64,000 bases of DNA from Euptelea pleiosperma (Eukaryota > Streptophyta > Magnoliopsida > Ranunculales > Eupteleaceae). The notes beneath the pieces are model-generated. The model ran no database searches. It was not told the origin of the DNA and saw only the letters and a program-made list of their open reading frames with translations. Shown piece after piece: positions 24,301 to 35,849 of this stretch. The stretch covers positions 8,211,700 to 8,275,699 of the forward strand of contig CM068547.1 in the NCBI GenBank assembly GCA_035048495.1. The letters are read 5' to 3'. Positions within the stretch are counted from its first letter, which is position 1. Each line of letters opens with the position of its first letter. A program made the translations under genes and the position numbers.

Positions 24301-26373
24301 AATTTCTATCCAAGACAAGGATTTAAATTTTAGTTTTGCTCCAAGTTAAAACAGAAATCGAATTTGAAATTCTTGTGGAACTTTAGGGGAAAGAAAGCTT
24401 TTAAAAGAAACAATAGTTTCTCTCAATTTCTAAAAGAAAGAGAAGATGGCCGCACCCTATTCCCTATATGTTCTCTCTGTGTGTATTCGTGTGTGGCGGC
24501 GAACTATCCAGATTACTTATACTATCATTTCAGTTTCGCCTGAAATCAATATTTTCTGACTTCTGGTGAAATTTAAAACCTTGATCCTGGAGCTCCTCTA
24601 TTTGAGCCAAGATTATTCGGGATCCAACTTTTGAAAACCTTCCCCTCTGAGCTTGATCTCTCTGAGGTCTCACCCTCAGACACGGAAAAGCTATTCGAGG
24701 ATCCAACTCTTGGACACACCCTCTCTAACTCGAGTATTGAAGTATAGTAGGCCCCACCTCGGTTACCATCGGAAAGCATACCCTCTTTTTTCATGACAGG
24801 CACGTGAATTAGGGTATTTTTGGCAAATTACCCTACTCTCCTCATGGATGGTTAGGATTTCACTATAAATAGAAAGAAATGAACCGATTTGAAATCAATT
24901 CTTTATTTCTCATTGTTCCAAGTTTTGGAGACCAAGCAGCTTTCAGCTTTTGTTCTCCATTTAGAGTTTATCCTTCGTCATCCGTGAAGTAGATCAATGC
25001 TTTGGCCACATACAACCTTCTTACCGCAATCATTTTCACAAGGGCCACCGTCCATCTTATCTGCTGTGATGATACACATGGATACACCTCTTGGTTTGTC
25101 TGAGTTTGTCAATTGAAGCAATCGTGCCACATTTTCTATGGTGTGATTTCTGCACGATACCTGAGCTCCCACACCCGGATGAGTCTCTGTTTGATCTTTC
25201 CTTTATTTCCATCTTACATTGTTTTTCAGTCCGCTGAACTTATGGTATTTGATTGATTGGATATTTGTGTTCATTGTTGTAGTTGAGAATTATTTCTTGT
25301 AATGTGATCAGCAAGCTACCTTTGGTTCTATTGTTTCTTTGAGTTTCGCCCCCTGTACCAAAGTGGGAAATAATAGAAAACGGATTCATCCATATATATT
25401 GCTTTTTGAAGTGTGCTTTGTTTTTTCTTCACAGTTCTGTTCCTTGTTTTTGAACTGTCTGCATCACTTTCTGAGATCTAATTTAGGGGAAAAAGACCAG
25501 AAGATGCACAAAATAATCAAGCTCTTCTAATCATAATGTTCAAAAGTACGTGTGTTATGCTTGTAAATCGAGTGCACGATCCGCCTAAGAAATTTAGTTG
25601 GATATTGTTAACATCCCAAATTACCATTCCCATTCTGTATCCCCAATATGCCGTTTAGAATTGAAGATTACATATTCTTTTTAGTTTGTTTGAATGCATT
25701 ACCAAATGAAGACAGAAAAGCTCTTTCTGTATTCCTTTTCGTTATCTCAATTTACATTATAAAGACCGTCTGATCTTGTACTAGGAAGGGTATTATTGGT
25801 AGGGGCTGTCTCCTGTTATATCTGTGTTGATAACTGGAAAATGCGTACCTGTCTAAGCTGCTACACTTGGCTCTTTCCTTGTCTATGGAAAAACACAGAT
25901 AGCTGAACTTTTATGGGCAGAAGATTAACTCTGTTTCATTTGCATGGGACCTAAATGTTGATGCAGGTGCTAGTTTACCATGATCTATTGGGAATGCTGC
26001 AACACCCACATCATGCCAAGGTTATTACAAGAATTGCCCCTCTGGTTTAGTCCCTCTTCTCATATATTTCCAGAAAAAGTTTTACTCAAAAGGTCCACTC
26101 AACCATTTGCAGGTTACCCCGAAGTTCTGTAAGCAGTATGGGCAGGTGGGTGATGCCATCAACAAGGCTCTTTTGGAATACAAGGAAGAGGTGACAAACA
26201 AATTGTTCCCAGGTCCTGCTCACACACCATACAAAATCGGTGCTTCTGATGTTAATGCATTCTTGAGCGAGTTACAGAAGATGGGGTTGACCGAGGCGGC
26301 TTCTGCAGCAGCAGTGGCGGCCGAGAAGGCTGAAACAGCCAAGGCACCGGGGGTAGGGAACTCAACAGACTGA
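21381..26373 (+). CDS. PANB: Ketopantoate hydroxymethyltransferase (five exons)
   Basis: It makes ketopantoate from 2-oxoisovalerate and methylene-tetrahydrofolate, the first committed step of pantothenate (vitamin B5) synthesis, in mitochondria. Exons: 21381-21806, 22160-22366, 22445-22591, 25967-26020 and 26113-26373, all phase 0, 364 residues. The first ~45 residues are Ser/Arg/Leu-rich without acidic runs, like a mitochondrial presequence. Visible family motifs are [11 protein letters not shown] and [15 protein letters not shown] (metal-binding Asp region), [14 protein letters not shown] and VVLECVPA (catalytic Glu). An Ala-rich tail ends the protein. An upstream in-frame ATG (21156) lies in MITE sequence; 21381 is preferred because it opens the presequence. 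The third intron is 3.4 kb and contains retroelement debris. Confidence 0.96.
23169..23427 (+). mobile_element. Possible Copia LTR fragment with primer-binding site in PANB intron 3
   Basis: TGTTGGTGTTAAC at 23169 through CTCACA at 23409 has LTR-like borders. Close after it, at 23416, lies TGGTATCAAAGC, one base different from the common plant Copia site that pairs with initiator tRNA-Met. No retroelement coding follows, so this would be a fragment. Confidence 0.4.
24100..24990. other. LTR-like fragment in PANB intron 3
   Basis: Repeated TCCGAGG/TCTGAGG-type words followed by a TATA-like CTATAAATAG at about 24864 suggest an LTR promoter. No ends or duplications were found. The rest of the intron shows nothing recognisable. 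Confidence 0.25.
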
Positions 26374-26917
26374 TGGAACATCGGTTGTTTTCAACAGCGA
26401 CAAAATTTTCCAGTTTTCCTTTTCCCTATTTTCATAAAGGAGCGTGCATTGTGAACTGCATTATTTAGAGTAAGATGAATGATATCGCGTCAGCAGTTTT
26501 GGCAACTATTTTTTTTTGTTTGTTATCTTTTAATTGAATTTACATAACATGATTAAACTAGAATGCTATAAATTTTCATGATGCTCAAGAAATATTATAA
26601 ACACACTTAAAAATTGTGATATTAGGCCATTAACAGTGCTAAATTTCACAGAAAAAGGGTGCATTTCGTATGTTTGGGAGGTTCTCTTGGAAGGAAGGGA
26701 GCATGCTACAAAGGTTTATTGTGAAGGGACAAGAATTTCTTCATCTGCTTTCAGTCTGACGACTCAGGCCCAATTAGAAGTCTCAAAAGATACAATGAGA
26801 GAGCACTCTGACTTGCAAGTTAAGAGCACGATGCGGCAAATAAAACTTGCTCTGTTCTGAATCTTTAACAACGCAACTGTGTCTGAAAAGCCAACATCAT
26901 CTCCTTCAATAATATTA

Positions 26918-27224
26918 GGGCGTGTTTGACTGCACAGAAAATTTTCCCGAGAAAATATATCTGGGAAATGCCTTAAATGGCTGATTGATTGCAACAGAGA
27001 ACACATATTTCAATCATGTGAGAAAATAAAGGGGCATTTTCAGGTGGAAATGAATTCTCACCCATCTGGATGGGAAATGAATTCCAGGCTTAGTTGGAAA
27101 AATTATCCAGATTTAAATGGCTTGCTAGGGAAAATAATACAAATTTAAAATGGCTATTTAACAAGAGACATTTGTTTTTTCCCAAGGAAAATACAATTTT
27201 CCCACTTGGCATTCAAACACGCCT
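26918..27224. mobile_element. Tourist-like MITE (copy 2) downstream of PANB
   Basis: Ends GGGCGTGTTTGA and TCAAACACGCCT with TTA on both sides (26915-26917 and 27225-27227), the usual PIF/Harbinger target. The interior matches the copy at 632-924. Confidence 0.75.
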
Positions 27225-27227
27225 TTA

Positions 27228-27780
27228 CTTTTCTTTCATGGAAACGAGTACAACAGGTTTCTAATCAAACAAGCAAAGCTGCTTCAGTTTCTGAGACACC
27301 CAAGAACTACGAGATTTAGATTTAATCATGCGTCGGCTTTAGTATAGTTACATAGATTTAATCTAACTAAATAATCAATAAAGTATGTAAACAAATAATA
27401 AAACAATCAATAAAAAGAAAAAAAAAAAATGAAATAACCAAACCTGATTCGTTTCCCACTCGTGAAATAATCAAACCTAAGGTAAAAAAATAATAAAGTT
27501 TAATTAGATAAATAAAATTAACATTTTTTATATCTTTAAAAATATTATTTATATAATTATGATATATTTTTCCTGTACCATCTAGGAAATCTGCTATATC
27601 TGTGTTACCCCTGTGTTTTCATTCTTTTGATCTTGCCCTAGCATTGTGTTTTGGCTGTCATTGACCGAGTTAGAAATATTAACCCCGTCATCCAAAATTT
27701 AAAGGGCTAATTGGACTAACAATAATCTTCATTTTTTGGGTAACAGGGTTCATGTTTCTAACTTGGTGAATGACGGTCAA
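27228..27780. other. AT-rich sequence, no gene seen
   Basis: No coding or terminal-repeat signal was recognised between the Tourist copy and the LINE remnant. Confidence 0.5.
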
Positions 27781-27789
27781 AACACAACA

Positions 27790-28625
27790 AAGTGGGCAAG
27801 ACTAATGATGTTTTATGGAGTGGAATATTGGGCAATCAAGAACCATATTCGTAAAATGAGTATTGTCAAGATGAGGATGTTGAGATGGATGTGCGGTAAG
27901 AGTTAGTGTTTGAAAACTCGAAAACTCAACTCGACTCAAAAGTTTACCAAGTTGAGTTAACCGAAGACTCGAAGACTCGAAAACTCGACTCGAGTAATAT
28001 GTTAATATTATATACATATATTAATATTAATAGATATAAATATCATATTTAAAAAAATTTATAAGTAGATCGAATTTATAAATCGGTTGAATTTGAGTTG
28101 ACTCGGCGAGTTTTCGAGAAACTTGTCTGGTCAAATCATAACTCATTATAAAACGACACACACAGTGTTGTTTTTTTTCCAAACAAATGACACATTGAGT
28201 GCTTCATATATTATATCGGTTTTATGTCAAGTCAACTCAAAATTCAGCCGAGTCGAGTGAAATTAATCGAGTTTTGAGTTGACTCGCTGAGTTTTAAAAT
28301 ACCATAAGACAGAGACAAAATTTCGTGAAATATAAGAGTAACCCCCAATAAGTAATAGAATAAGGGAAAGTCAATTGAGAAGATTTGGTCATGAACAACA
28401 AAGACCAAATAGCTTAAGTGAGAAGGAATGTGCAAGTTGAAGGGCCTAAAAAGGCTAAGGGAATGTCAAAACTGACTTAGAATGAGTTTTTGAGAGAACA
28501 TTTAAGAAACTTGTCTTAATGAAAGAGATGGCTTTAGATAGGATTGAATTGAAAGAACATTATTTGTACAGCCGACCCCATTATGTTGGGAAAAAGGTTA
28601 CAATAATAATGATGATGACGATAGA
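27790..28625 (+). pseudogene. RTE-type LINE remnant, 3' end, split by a MITE
   Basis: The frame reads FYGVEYWAIKNH..KMSIVKMRMLRWMCGK, the end of an RTE-clade reverse transcriptase. After a 400-bp insertion it resumes with KT.TKFRE..ISNRIRESQLRRFGH. It ends with GCCGACCCCATTATGTTGGG and an AATAATGATGATGA tail, typical of this LINE group. Frame breaks and the insertion make it dead. Confidence 0.75.
27904..28304. mobile_element. Motif-filled hAT-like MITE (CGAGTTGAGT) inside the LINE remnant
   Basis: The left end TAGTGTTTGAAAACTCG and the right end ..GAGTTTTAAAATACCA form imperfect inverted repeats. The interior is saturated with CGAGTTGAGT/ACTCAACTCG words. TAAGA lies at both flanks, suggesting a worn duplication. 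The reading frame of the LINE on the two sides marks the insertion independently. Confidence 0.6.
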
Positions 28626-28781
28626 ATTCAATACATGCACCACTCCATGAAATTATCATCTTGCAATATTAAATCCAAATGTTATTTCTTTCCTGATAAA
28701 TGATGATTTAGTAGAAGAATGTGGGTTGGAAGGGGAAATGTATTTCAAGATCAAAACGGAATGTAGATGGTATGTACTGTA

Positions 28782-29533
28782 GGAAAAATTACCTCCAAGG
28801 ACATAAGTTTAAACTTACGGCCCAAAGCAACCACCTCTTCATTATTGGGTCCAAAAAGGGCTATCTTTCTAGAAATATGGACTTAAAACTCCAATCAGCC
28901 TATTTTCAGCAATTTCTAAAAATTTATTCCTACTTTACCCTTATAGGTAGCTTTTTTTTATTAGGGTAATTTGGTACTACCCCCTACTTTTGCAAAAGTA
29001 ATTGGTAATACATCGGGATGTGAGCAAAGCCGATCATAGCCCACAATATGAGCCACGTGTCACTCTTAGTGGACACTGACCATATAGATGTTTGGCCAAT
29101 GACTAGGTGGATCTACAAACCAAAAATAAACTTGATCGGTGATTTCTAAACGTTGTATTGAAGTCATTTTCATGGGTTGATTTTCACCGTAGGAATTTGA
29201 GCATTATTGAGTGGTATGTGGGTACGAAGATCCAAAGGTTGTAAATCATTAATCAGGCTGATTTTTTGCTTGCAGTCTTTTCTTATTTAATTTCTTTAGT
29301 TACTTTCCTTTTCCTTTTTCTTTTTTGTTTTTTATTAAAACCCACTAAGCTTGCATAGAGTCTCTACGAGGGTAATGTAGGAATACATTTTTAAAAGTTG
29401 CTCAAAATAGGTTGATTAGGGTTTTAAGCCCATGTTTCTAAAAAGGCAGCTCTTTTTGGTTTGGACCCAATAATGAAGAGGTGTTTGCCTTGGGCCGTAA
29501 GTTTAAACTTATGTCCCTGGAGGTAATTTTCCC
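28782..29533. mobile_element. Long-TIR element (about 180-bp arms) with a MITE inside
   Basis: The first 180 bp, beginning GGAAAAATTACCTCC, reappears inverted at the right, ending GGAGGTAATTTTCCC. The arms share CATAAGTTTAAACTTACGGC and TCTTCATTATTGGGTCC. Long arms suggest a Mutator-like element. No duplication could be read. A family 1 MITE fragment lies between the arms. Confidence 0.65.
29010..29275. mobile_element. Mutator-like MITE, family 1 (copy d, truncated)
   Basis: Carries CCCACAATATGAGCCACGTG, GACCATATAGATGTTTGG and AATCAGGCTGATTTTTTG. The right terminal arm is missing. Confidence 0.6.
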
Positions 29534-29801
29534 TGTTGTATTTCACTTTCAGTGCAGGAAAGAAGAATTAAGAAAAGATTAACTGTACATTCCTTATAAT
29601 AAAAAGTTCAGCTCAACGTCATTCAGTAAATGGTTCAAGCTTTTGTTCATAAATGAAGCTTTCTTGTGCAATTCACCAAACAGACCTAATGTATGAGCTC
29701 AACAAACATTAACAACAGAAGAATAAGAAAAAGATGCCCGGATTCAACTTCCAAACTTTTTGTTTCTTGAAGATAAATCCTAAGCAAGTGCTAGGAGCTG
29801 G

Positions 29802-29998
29802 TTACTCCTTTAACTGGGACTCGCCAGAAGTGAGAGCTGGCCCATCCTTCTTTGGGCCGGAAGTGATCGCCTCCAATGTCTTGTAAAACTCCTCTGGCAG
29901 TGGACCTGGTCGGTGCTGAGGGATATGCTTAGGAATAGGAGCATCATTCTCAATAACCTCACATTCGTAGCCTTCGGGAACACCCCAGGGGTCCCGCT
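29802..29998 (-). CDS. NDUFA5: Complex I subunit NDUFA5 (B13), exon 2
   Basis: The 3' exon starts after a CTGCAG acceptor. Its first two bases complete the Glu codon split with exon 1, giving KMI-ERDPWGVPEGYECE. It continues ENDAPIPKHIPQHRPGPLP and EEFYKTLEAI, and stops after SQLKE. These are the conserved C-terminal blocks of plant NADH-ubiquinone oxidoreductase subunit B13, a nuclear-encoded accessory subunit of the matrix arm of mitochondrial complex I. Joined to 40486-40798 it gives 169 residues, the usual plant length. Confidence 0.95.
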
Positions 29999-30934
29999 CT
30001 GCAGTCCAAAAAAACAAAGCACACATATTAGCAACATAAAATTGCATCTCTTTACACATTCAATGAGAGAGGAACAGATCACATAGCTCTATTGCTCAGG
30101 AGGACAGATTCAATTGAAGGCAGGCAAAGAGAAGGGTGTAGGAAATGGCTTCAACAACATTAGTGACTAGAGTTACAAAAAACAAGCTGGTCAGTAATAA
30201 CACAAGTAACAACATGAACAGCAAAATATTGCCATGGTTTAGCCTGAACAACAAATAATAGGAGGTTCTGTTACTGCCAATTGTAAGTTTTTATGTTCAA
30301 TTTGATTATATGGAAATTGATAGTTTGAGCATCAATATTGCTGGCACATTAACATCATTAGTTTATTTTGGAGCAACGGAAGCTTGGGTTTGTGTTTCAG
30401 TGTAGGGCAAGAAAAGGAGTGCACAAGACTTAAAAAAATGCATCTCTTATTTATGATGGCTCATTGGGCAATAGTACATGGAGTACTTGAGATTGATGCA
30501 AGGAACATGCCACAGTTAAGCACTACTCCAAGGCCCTGAGGAGAGCTGTACAGAGATGTTAAGTTCCCTGTTAATATGGGACATTTCAAATTGCCATGTG
30601 TTCGTGGTTCCTTAAAAATATATTCCAACCCATAACCAAATGAGAGAACTTTCCTCCCTTCTGCTCTATTGAAAGTTTAGACACAACATAGAGAAAAGTA
30701 TATCTGACTAACATCAGTAAGAATCCTGGTCACCTTGAGATACCACAGATGTCAACAACCCCAACTCAAACACATCGAATAAATTCATCCAAGAAGTTCT
30801 CCAGCCCCCTTGACCCACCGACCCATCCATACACATGCAAGAATGCAGAGTATAAATCAGAGGACGGACTACCATCTCACCAATTATATAGACATAGTGA
30901 GGACAGGTATTGAATGAGAAAAACAGCCCTAATT

Positions 30935-31850
30935 TTTTATTTTTTGATAAGTGAAACTATCATTAAGGAGGCAAAATAGCCTAAACGGGATACAAAACCA
31001 GCCTAAAAGGTCGAGATGACCTTAAAAGGGGCTCTTCATGACCTTAAAAGGGGCTCTCCAGAATGGCCCACCCTAGGAAAGGGGAACTAGCTAACCACCT
31101 TCCTTAGTACAAATAGAATCCCGCCGAAAAACAAAATCCTCGAAGAAAAGGCCTCTACATTGCTCAAAAGCCTTAGACCATATAAACATTAGACCTTTAA
31201 TATGAAGGACTAATCCAGTCGTCCCTTCCTCCTTGTCGTTGAAGATTCTTTGGTTTCTCCCCTTCCATAGACTCCAACACACTGCAAAGGGGAGCATCTT
31301 CCACAACACCTTGCCTCTAGATGAGAAGGCTGACACCTACCAACTGGAAGCCACCTCAATCACAGATTTCGCCATAACTCAAGCTATCCCGAAATCTACA
31401 AAGAAATGGGACCAAACCTCTCTCGCCAAATCACAGTGATCATCCTCCTAGAAATCAAATGATCCACCATGAGAATCTTGTCAAGGGATGCCACCCACAT
31501 GAAGAAAACTACTTTGGACGGCAGTTTATTTCCCCCTATAAATTTAGCTGGAAACGTTATGCTTTGTTGTCCCTCCAGAACCAGATAGAACGAACGAACC
31601 ATAAATTTGGCATCTTTGGACCAACTCTATAGTCGCTTGTCTTGATTCTGCTGACAGAGATTTTGCTGAAGTAGACGAGCTAAGAGACTACCTATCGATT
31701 CCATTTCCCAATCATTACAGCCTCTTATAATCCCCAGGTTCCACGACACATCTCCATCTTCCCATCTCGTGCAGGCCTGAATCGAACTCTCCTTCATATT
31801 GGAAATGGAGTAAAGAGCCCTAAATCCCTCCATTCACTTAGTATTTGCTT
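30935..31850 (-). pseudogene. L1-type LINE remnant (zf-RVT region)
   Basis: Minus-strand frames 31627-31833, 31396-31602 and 31091-31336 read WNLGIIRGCNDWEMESIGSL, LPSKVVFFMWVASLDKILMV and LPFAVCWSLWKGRNQRIF. In order these are the zinc-binding region of plant LINE reverse transcriptases. An A-rich tail appears on the minus strand at about 30945-30930. Frameshifted, 5'-truncated, dead. Confidence 0.75.
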
Positions 31851-32713
31851 TCATTTTGCATCACATTCTCACTAAGAATGAAATTTGGTGCTGCGAAATT
31901 AGTTATCATAAAATAGTGCACAACCATTATTAAAAGGCATTTGCCTATGTGTAGGCAATGGAGCTCCTAAGCTAATCATGTGAGATGACTGCCAGACTTG
32001 TTTAGATAATCACCTAGGCACTTGACAGACACGGGTAAGCACCTAGAATGTTAATTTTGAATCTTTGTTATTTCAATACATTATGCAGGACCACTAGACT
32101 TAACTAACAAAACTGATCGAGAGGTGCACAAACTCATGGATTAAGCAAATCGATGAAAACCTCCCACCGACCAGGCCAATATCGTTATGTGACTTATACC
32201 AAGGACCAGGTCAATCCATTATTTGGAAACCACGGACCATCAATCCATGTCTGGGTTGTAATCTATGTAATGAGGATACTGATGTGAGTGTCGGTTTCAC
32301 GGATATGAGGTGTCTGAGACGGCAGCCTAAAAAAATCCGATACGGAGACACGACTGTACATATATATTAAACTAATATTTTAATTTTTATTATTAAAATT
32401 ATTAATAAAATAATAAAAAGGCAGAAAATATTTATTAGCTTATTTATTTGATAGATGACTTTGTTTGTATGACATGTGCCAAATTTTCAATTAATGAATT
32501 AAATAATTTAAATTTCTAATTCTTCAAGAGTTAGTGAGTCTCAATTACAAATTTAGAAATTACAACATATTTGTCAATAATACACTAGTATGTAAGGGTA
32601 CTAGCAAAATACTATTAGATTGAAGTTATTGAACTCATACTCTAGCAATCGTAGGCATTATACAAGTACTAATTTTTTTTGCAAACTTTAATTTTCATCA
32701 AAGATTCACATTA

Positions 32714-32934
32714 CATGGTTCAAAGTATACGGAATCATTTCGGTATCATTCATGGGCCATACCAAAACATATCAAAAGTATCGTTCGGTTTTGGATGAAA
32801 CTTCGTGAAACCGAAATGAAATGTTAGTGCAAATTTACATATAAGATGAAGTATCCATTCGAAACATATGTAGTTTCTTCCTATAGCGAAATTGAAACGA
32901 AACGTTTTGGTTTCGGCCAAAACTTTGAACCATG
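32714..32934. mobile_element. hAT-like MITE, family B (GGTTTCGGTATCG-type) in the left arm
   Basis: Starts CATGGTTCAAAGTATACGG and ends CCAAAACTTTGAACCATG. The interior repeats GGTTTCG/CGAAACC and CGGTATCATT words. No matching 8-bp flanks, but the ends match the family of 52897-53234. It is absent from the right arm, so it inserted after the two arms separated. Confidence 0.6.
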
Positions 32935-33424
32935 GTTGATAAATAAAAGCTTAAACTTTAAATCAATGTGGTTTATGTTACTAACCATGCGATATGAACA
33001 CTGCTCTTAACTCATAATACTTTGAGTCCCTGAGTTTGTTGGAGATCTTTGGACAGTCTTAGAAATCTGCAAAAGAAACATAGACAAGAGTGCATTAAGA
33101 CTTATTATATATAAGGAAATGCAAATCAATATAGTAATATACTAAGTTTGACCACAAACAAAGATGCATAGCCCTTTAAACATTTAAATTCTTAGGAGTC
33201 TAAGAACGAATAAAAAGGTCAAAAAAGAGTGTCAATCATCTTGATCTGAAAGTACAATTCAATAAGATTTATAGTTAGAGCCAAAAGAAAGATATGCAAT
33301 ATATTTGAAAACTTTCAATATATAAATAATAAACAAACAAACAATAAAGCAAATGATAGTCTAATTAAAAGTAAATAACATACCTCAAAATGCCAAAATT
33401 TCAAAAAGAACAAGAGAGAGGCAC

Positions 33425-35445
33425 TCAATGATTTGTCATCTCCTCATATGTAAGAGGATTAATGAGATCTAAGTTAGCAATTTTTAACTCTGAAGAGCCT
33501 TCCATATTTGTTTCACCAATGAGTACATCCCAATATTTGGAAGGACTTGACATGTAACTTTCTTCAACACTTGATAATAGTCGAAGATTGTCATAAACAT
33601 AAACCAAATCCTCAGCACGTTGTGGTTGCAACATGTTATGCTTCACATTTTGAATCAATAGTAAATTGACCAGTTTCATTCGCAATAAGAAGAAGAGCAT
33701 GGTTGATTCAACAACCTTCATTAAAAGTAAAAATAAATAGATTATTATGTTATATTTAAAAGATAAGATATTATTAATACTAAAATATAAAACTTAAAAG
33801 GAAATTATACCTATCTGAAAATGAAGCAAGCACAGGAGTGTTTGCTCCATAATTGTTCAAAGATGCTGATGCATTTGATGTATATCTTTCTCTTTGAGAC
33901 TCCCAATTAGCAAAGTTCCCAGTAGAACCAGAAAAGTTTTCAAATTATTATTTCTCTTTTTCGATATAAGAAACATTCACTTAAAGCAATTGTTGCGACC
34001 AATTGATATTTATTTATCTCGATGGAGTGACACATGACGCAACCTATTTCCTTATTCAAGCCATTGATCACTATAAAATTTTGGATTGAGTGGGCAAGGC
34101 AAATAAGAAGATTGTTGTTTTTATTCCATCTGTTAACAAGTATATCATGAACTTCAATATGAAAAGATGTATTAGTTGCAACATCTTTTCTTTTATGTCT
34201 AAAAATCATCAATCATAGCATCCCACATGTCATACACAAGATGGAGTGTTGGGATATCCATGTCGCATGTCTATGATCGGCTTTGTGAACTCAACCAATA
34301 ATCACATTTTCCCACCAACTATCATCAATAATCATATTTTTAATTAATTGGGTCATGTTGTTGTCGTCTTTATAGAACTTCCAATCTTCATTCACCCATG
34401 GACAATAAATAAGACTACTTCATTTAATCGATGCAACATGATTATATTTGAAACAAAACGAATTTCTGCAATGCTCAATAGCTTTAAAATGAATACTTAT
34501 TGTTTATTGTCAAGGTATGAGAATGCTTTGCAGTAAAATTCTTCACCATTCGTGATTTACCAATTAGATCTTTTATCCAACTATATTCTTGAAATCTAGA
34601 TGCATTTCTTTGACTGGAGTGACAAATTCCTTAACGCGAAATTCAGTGTATATACTACACATGGAGTCCAAAAAATATGTTTGTACAAGCTCTCAACTAT
34701 CAATATAGATGACTTATAAACAAGTGCATTATATATAATAACTTGCATTACATTTGATGGCCTAATTTCTTTAATCGTGTACAAAAATAAATGGGACATA
34801 TTTGCATCGTTAAAATTGTCCGAAGTATCGATAACTTTCAAAAATATAAGACCACTCTAGAAGTTCCCATAAAATTTATCAATGGCCTACTATTGTAGTC
34901 GAACCATCCATCACTCAGAATCGAACTACCGGTTCTTTTCTAACTACTTTTGATTAACGACAAAAGTTGTTCCACATTTTTTTTCTTAGCATCAAGCAAC
35001 ATTGTCCTCATTCGATCTATACTAGGTGGTATATACCATTTAAGTGAGTTATTAGCGGCAAACTTCAACATGTCTCAAAAGAACATGCGAAAAATGCTCG
35101 ACCAATCATATTATCAATTTAGTCACGTGTAGACACGTTGAACTTATTCTTAATCTCATATTCTTCAACATTAGGTAGAGAGACATTTTGCACTCCAGAC
35201 TTTTAACATTTGGGTTCTAACATCTCCTACTTTACGAAGCATTTGAAGTGTTTTATCATCCATAGCCTTAAATGGTCTCACTCCCACCCCATCTATGCTT
35301 CCACTCTTGTATATGAATCTGAAAATTTTTGTTTATAGAATTTGCAATTCAAAAAATAATTTTCTCCACCGTCTTCTTTTTTTTGAATTTCCTCAACATA
35401 TTACCAAAATGGGTGTCCAAAATCTTGATTCTCTGAAAATTCTAT
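33425..35445 (-). pseudogene. hAT transposase pseudogene, left arm
   Basis: Read on the minus strand: ENQDFGHPFW then stop (start of a BED-finger region), FKAMDDKTLQM, SDGWFDYNSRPLINF, SHLFLYTIKEIRPSNVMQVI, WTPCVVYTLNFALRNL (DUF659), and the C-terminal SPSKYWDVLIGETNM ending EEMTNH. Many stops and frameshifts. The order matches plant DUF659-type hAT transposases. Confidence 0.8.
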
Positions 35446-35849
35446 TCCCTTGTGTTTATCGTTGTTTTACTCATTTCCTCTCTTAAAAAAAAATCAAGAC
35501 AAAATCTCACATTTTTTAGTAAAATCAAAGAAAAATAATTTATTAATGAATTAATGTAAAATAGCACAATAGCTAAATGAAAAAAATAAGAGTATAATAA
35601 GTAGAAAATTAGCTATTGTACTTATACTTTTCTATTTATACCCTTGTCTACTTGTACTTTCAAAGAAATTATTTTGTAGAAATTTACCCTTTTCTACTTA
35701 TACTTTTATTTATTTCATTAGCTATTGTGTCATTTTACATTAATAAATTATTTTTCTCTGATTTTACTAAAAAATGTAAGATTTTGTCTTGGTTACTTTG
35801 AAGAAAAGAAATGAGTTAACAAAATGGTAAATGCAAGGAAATAGAATCT

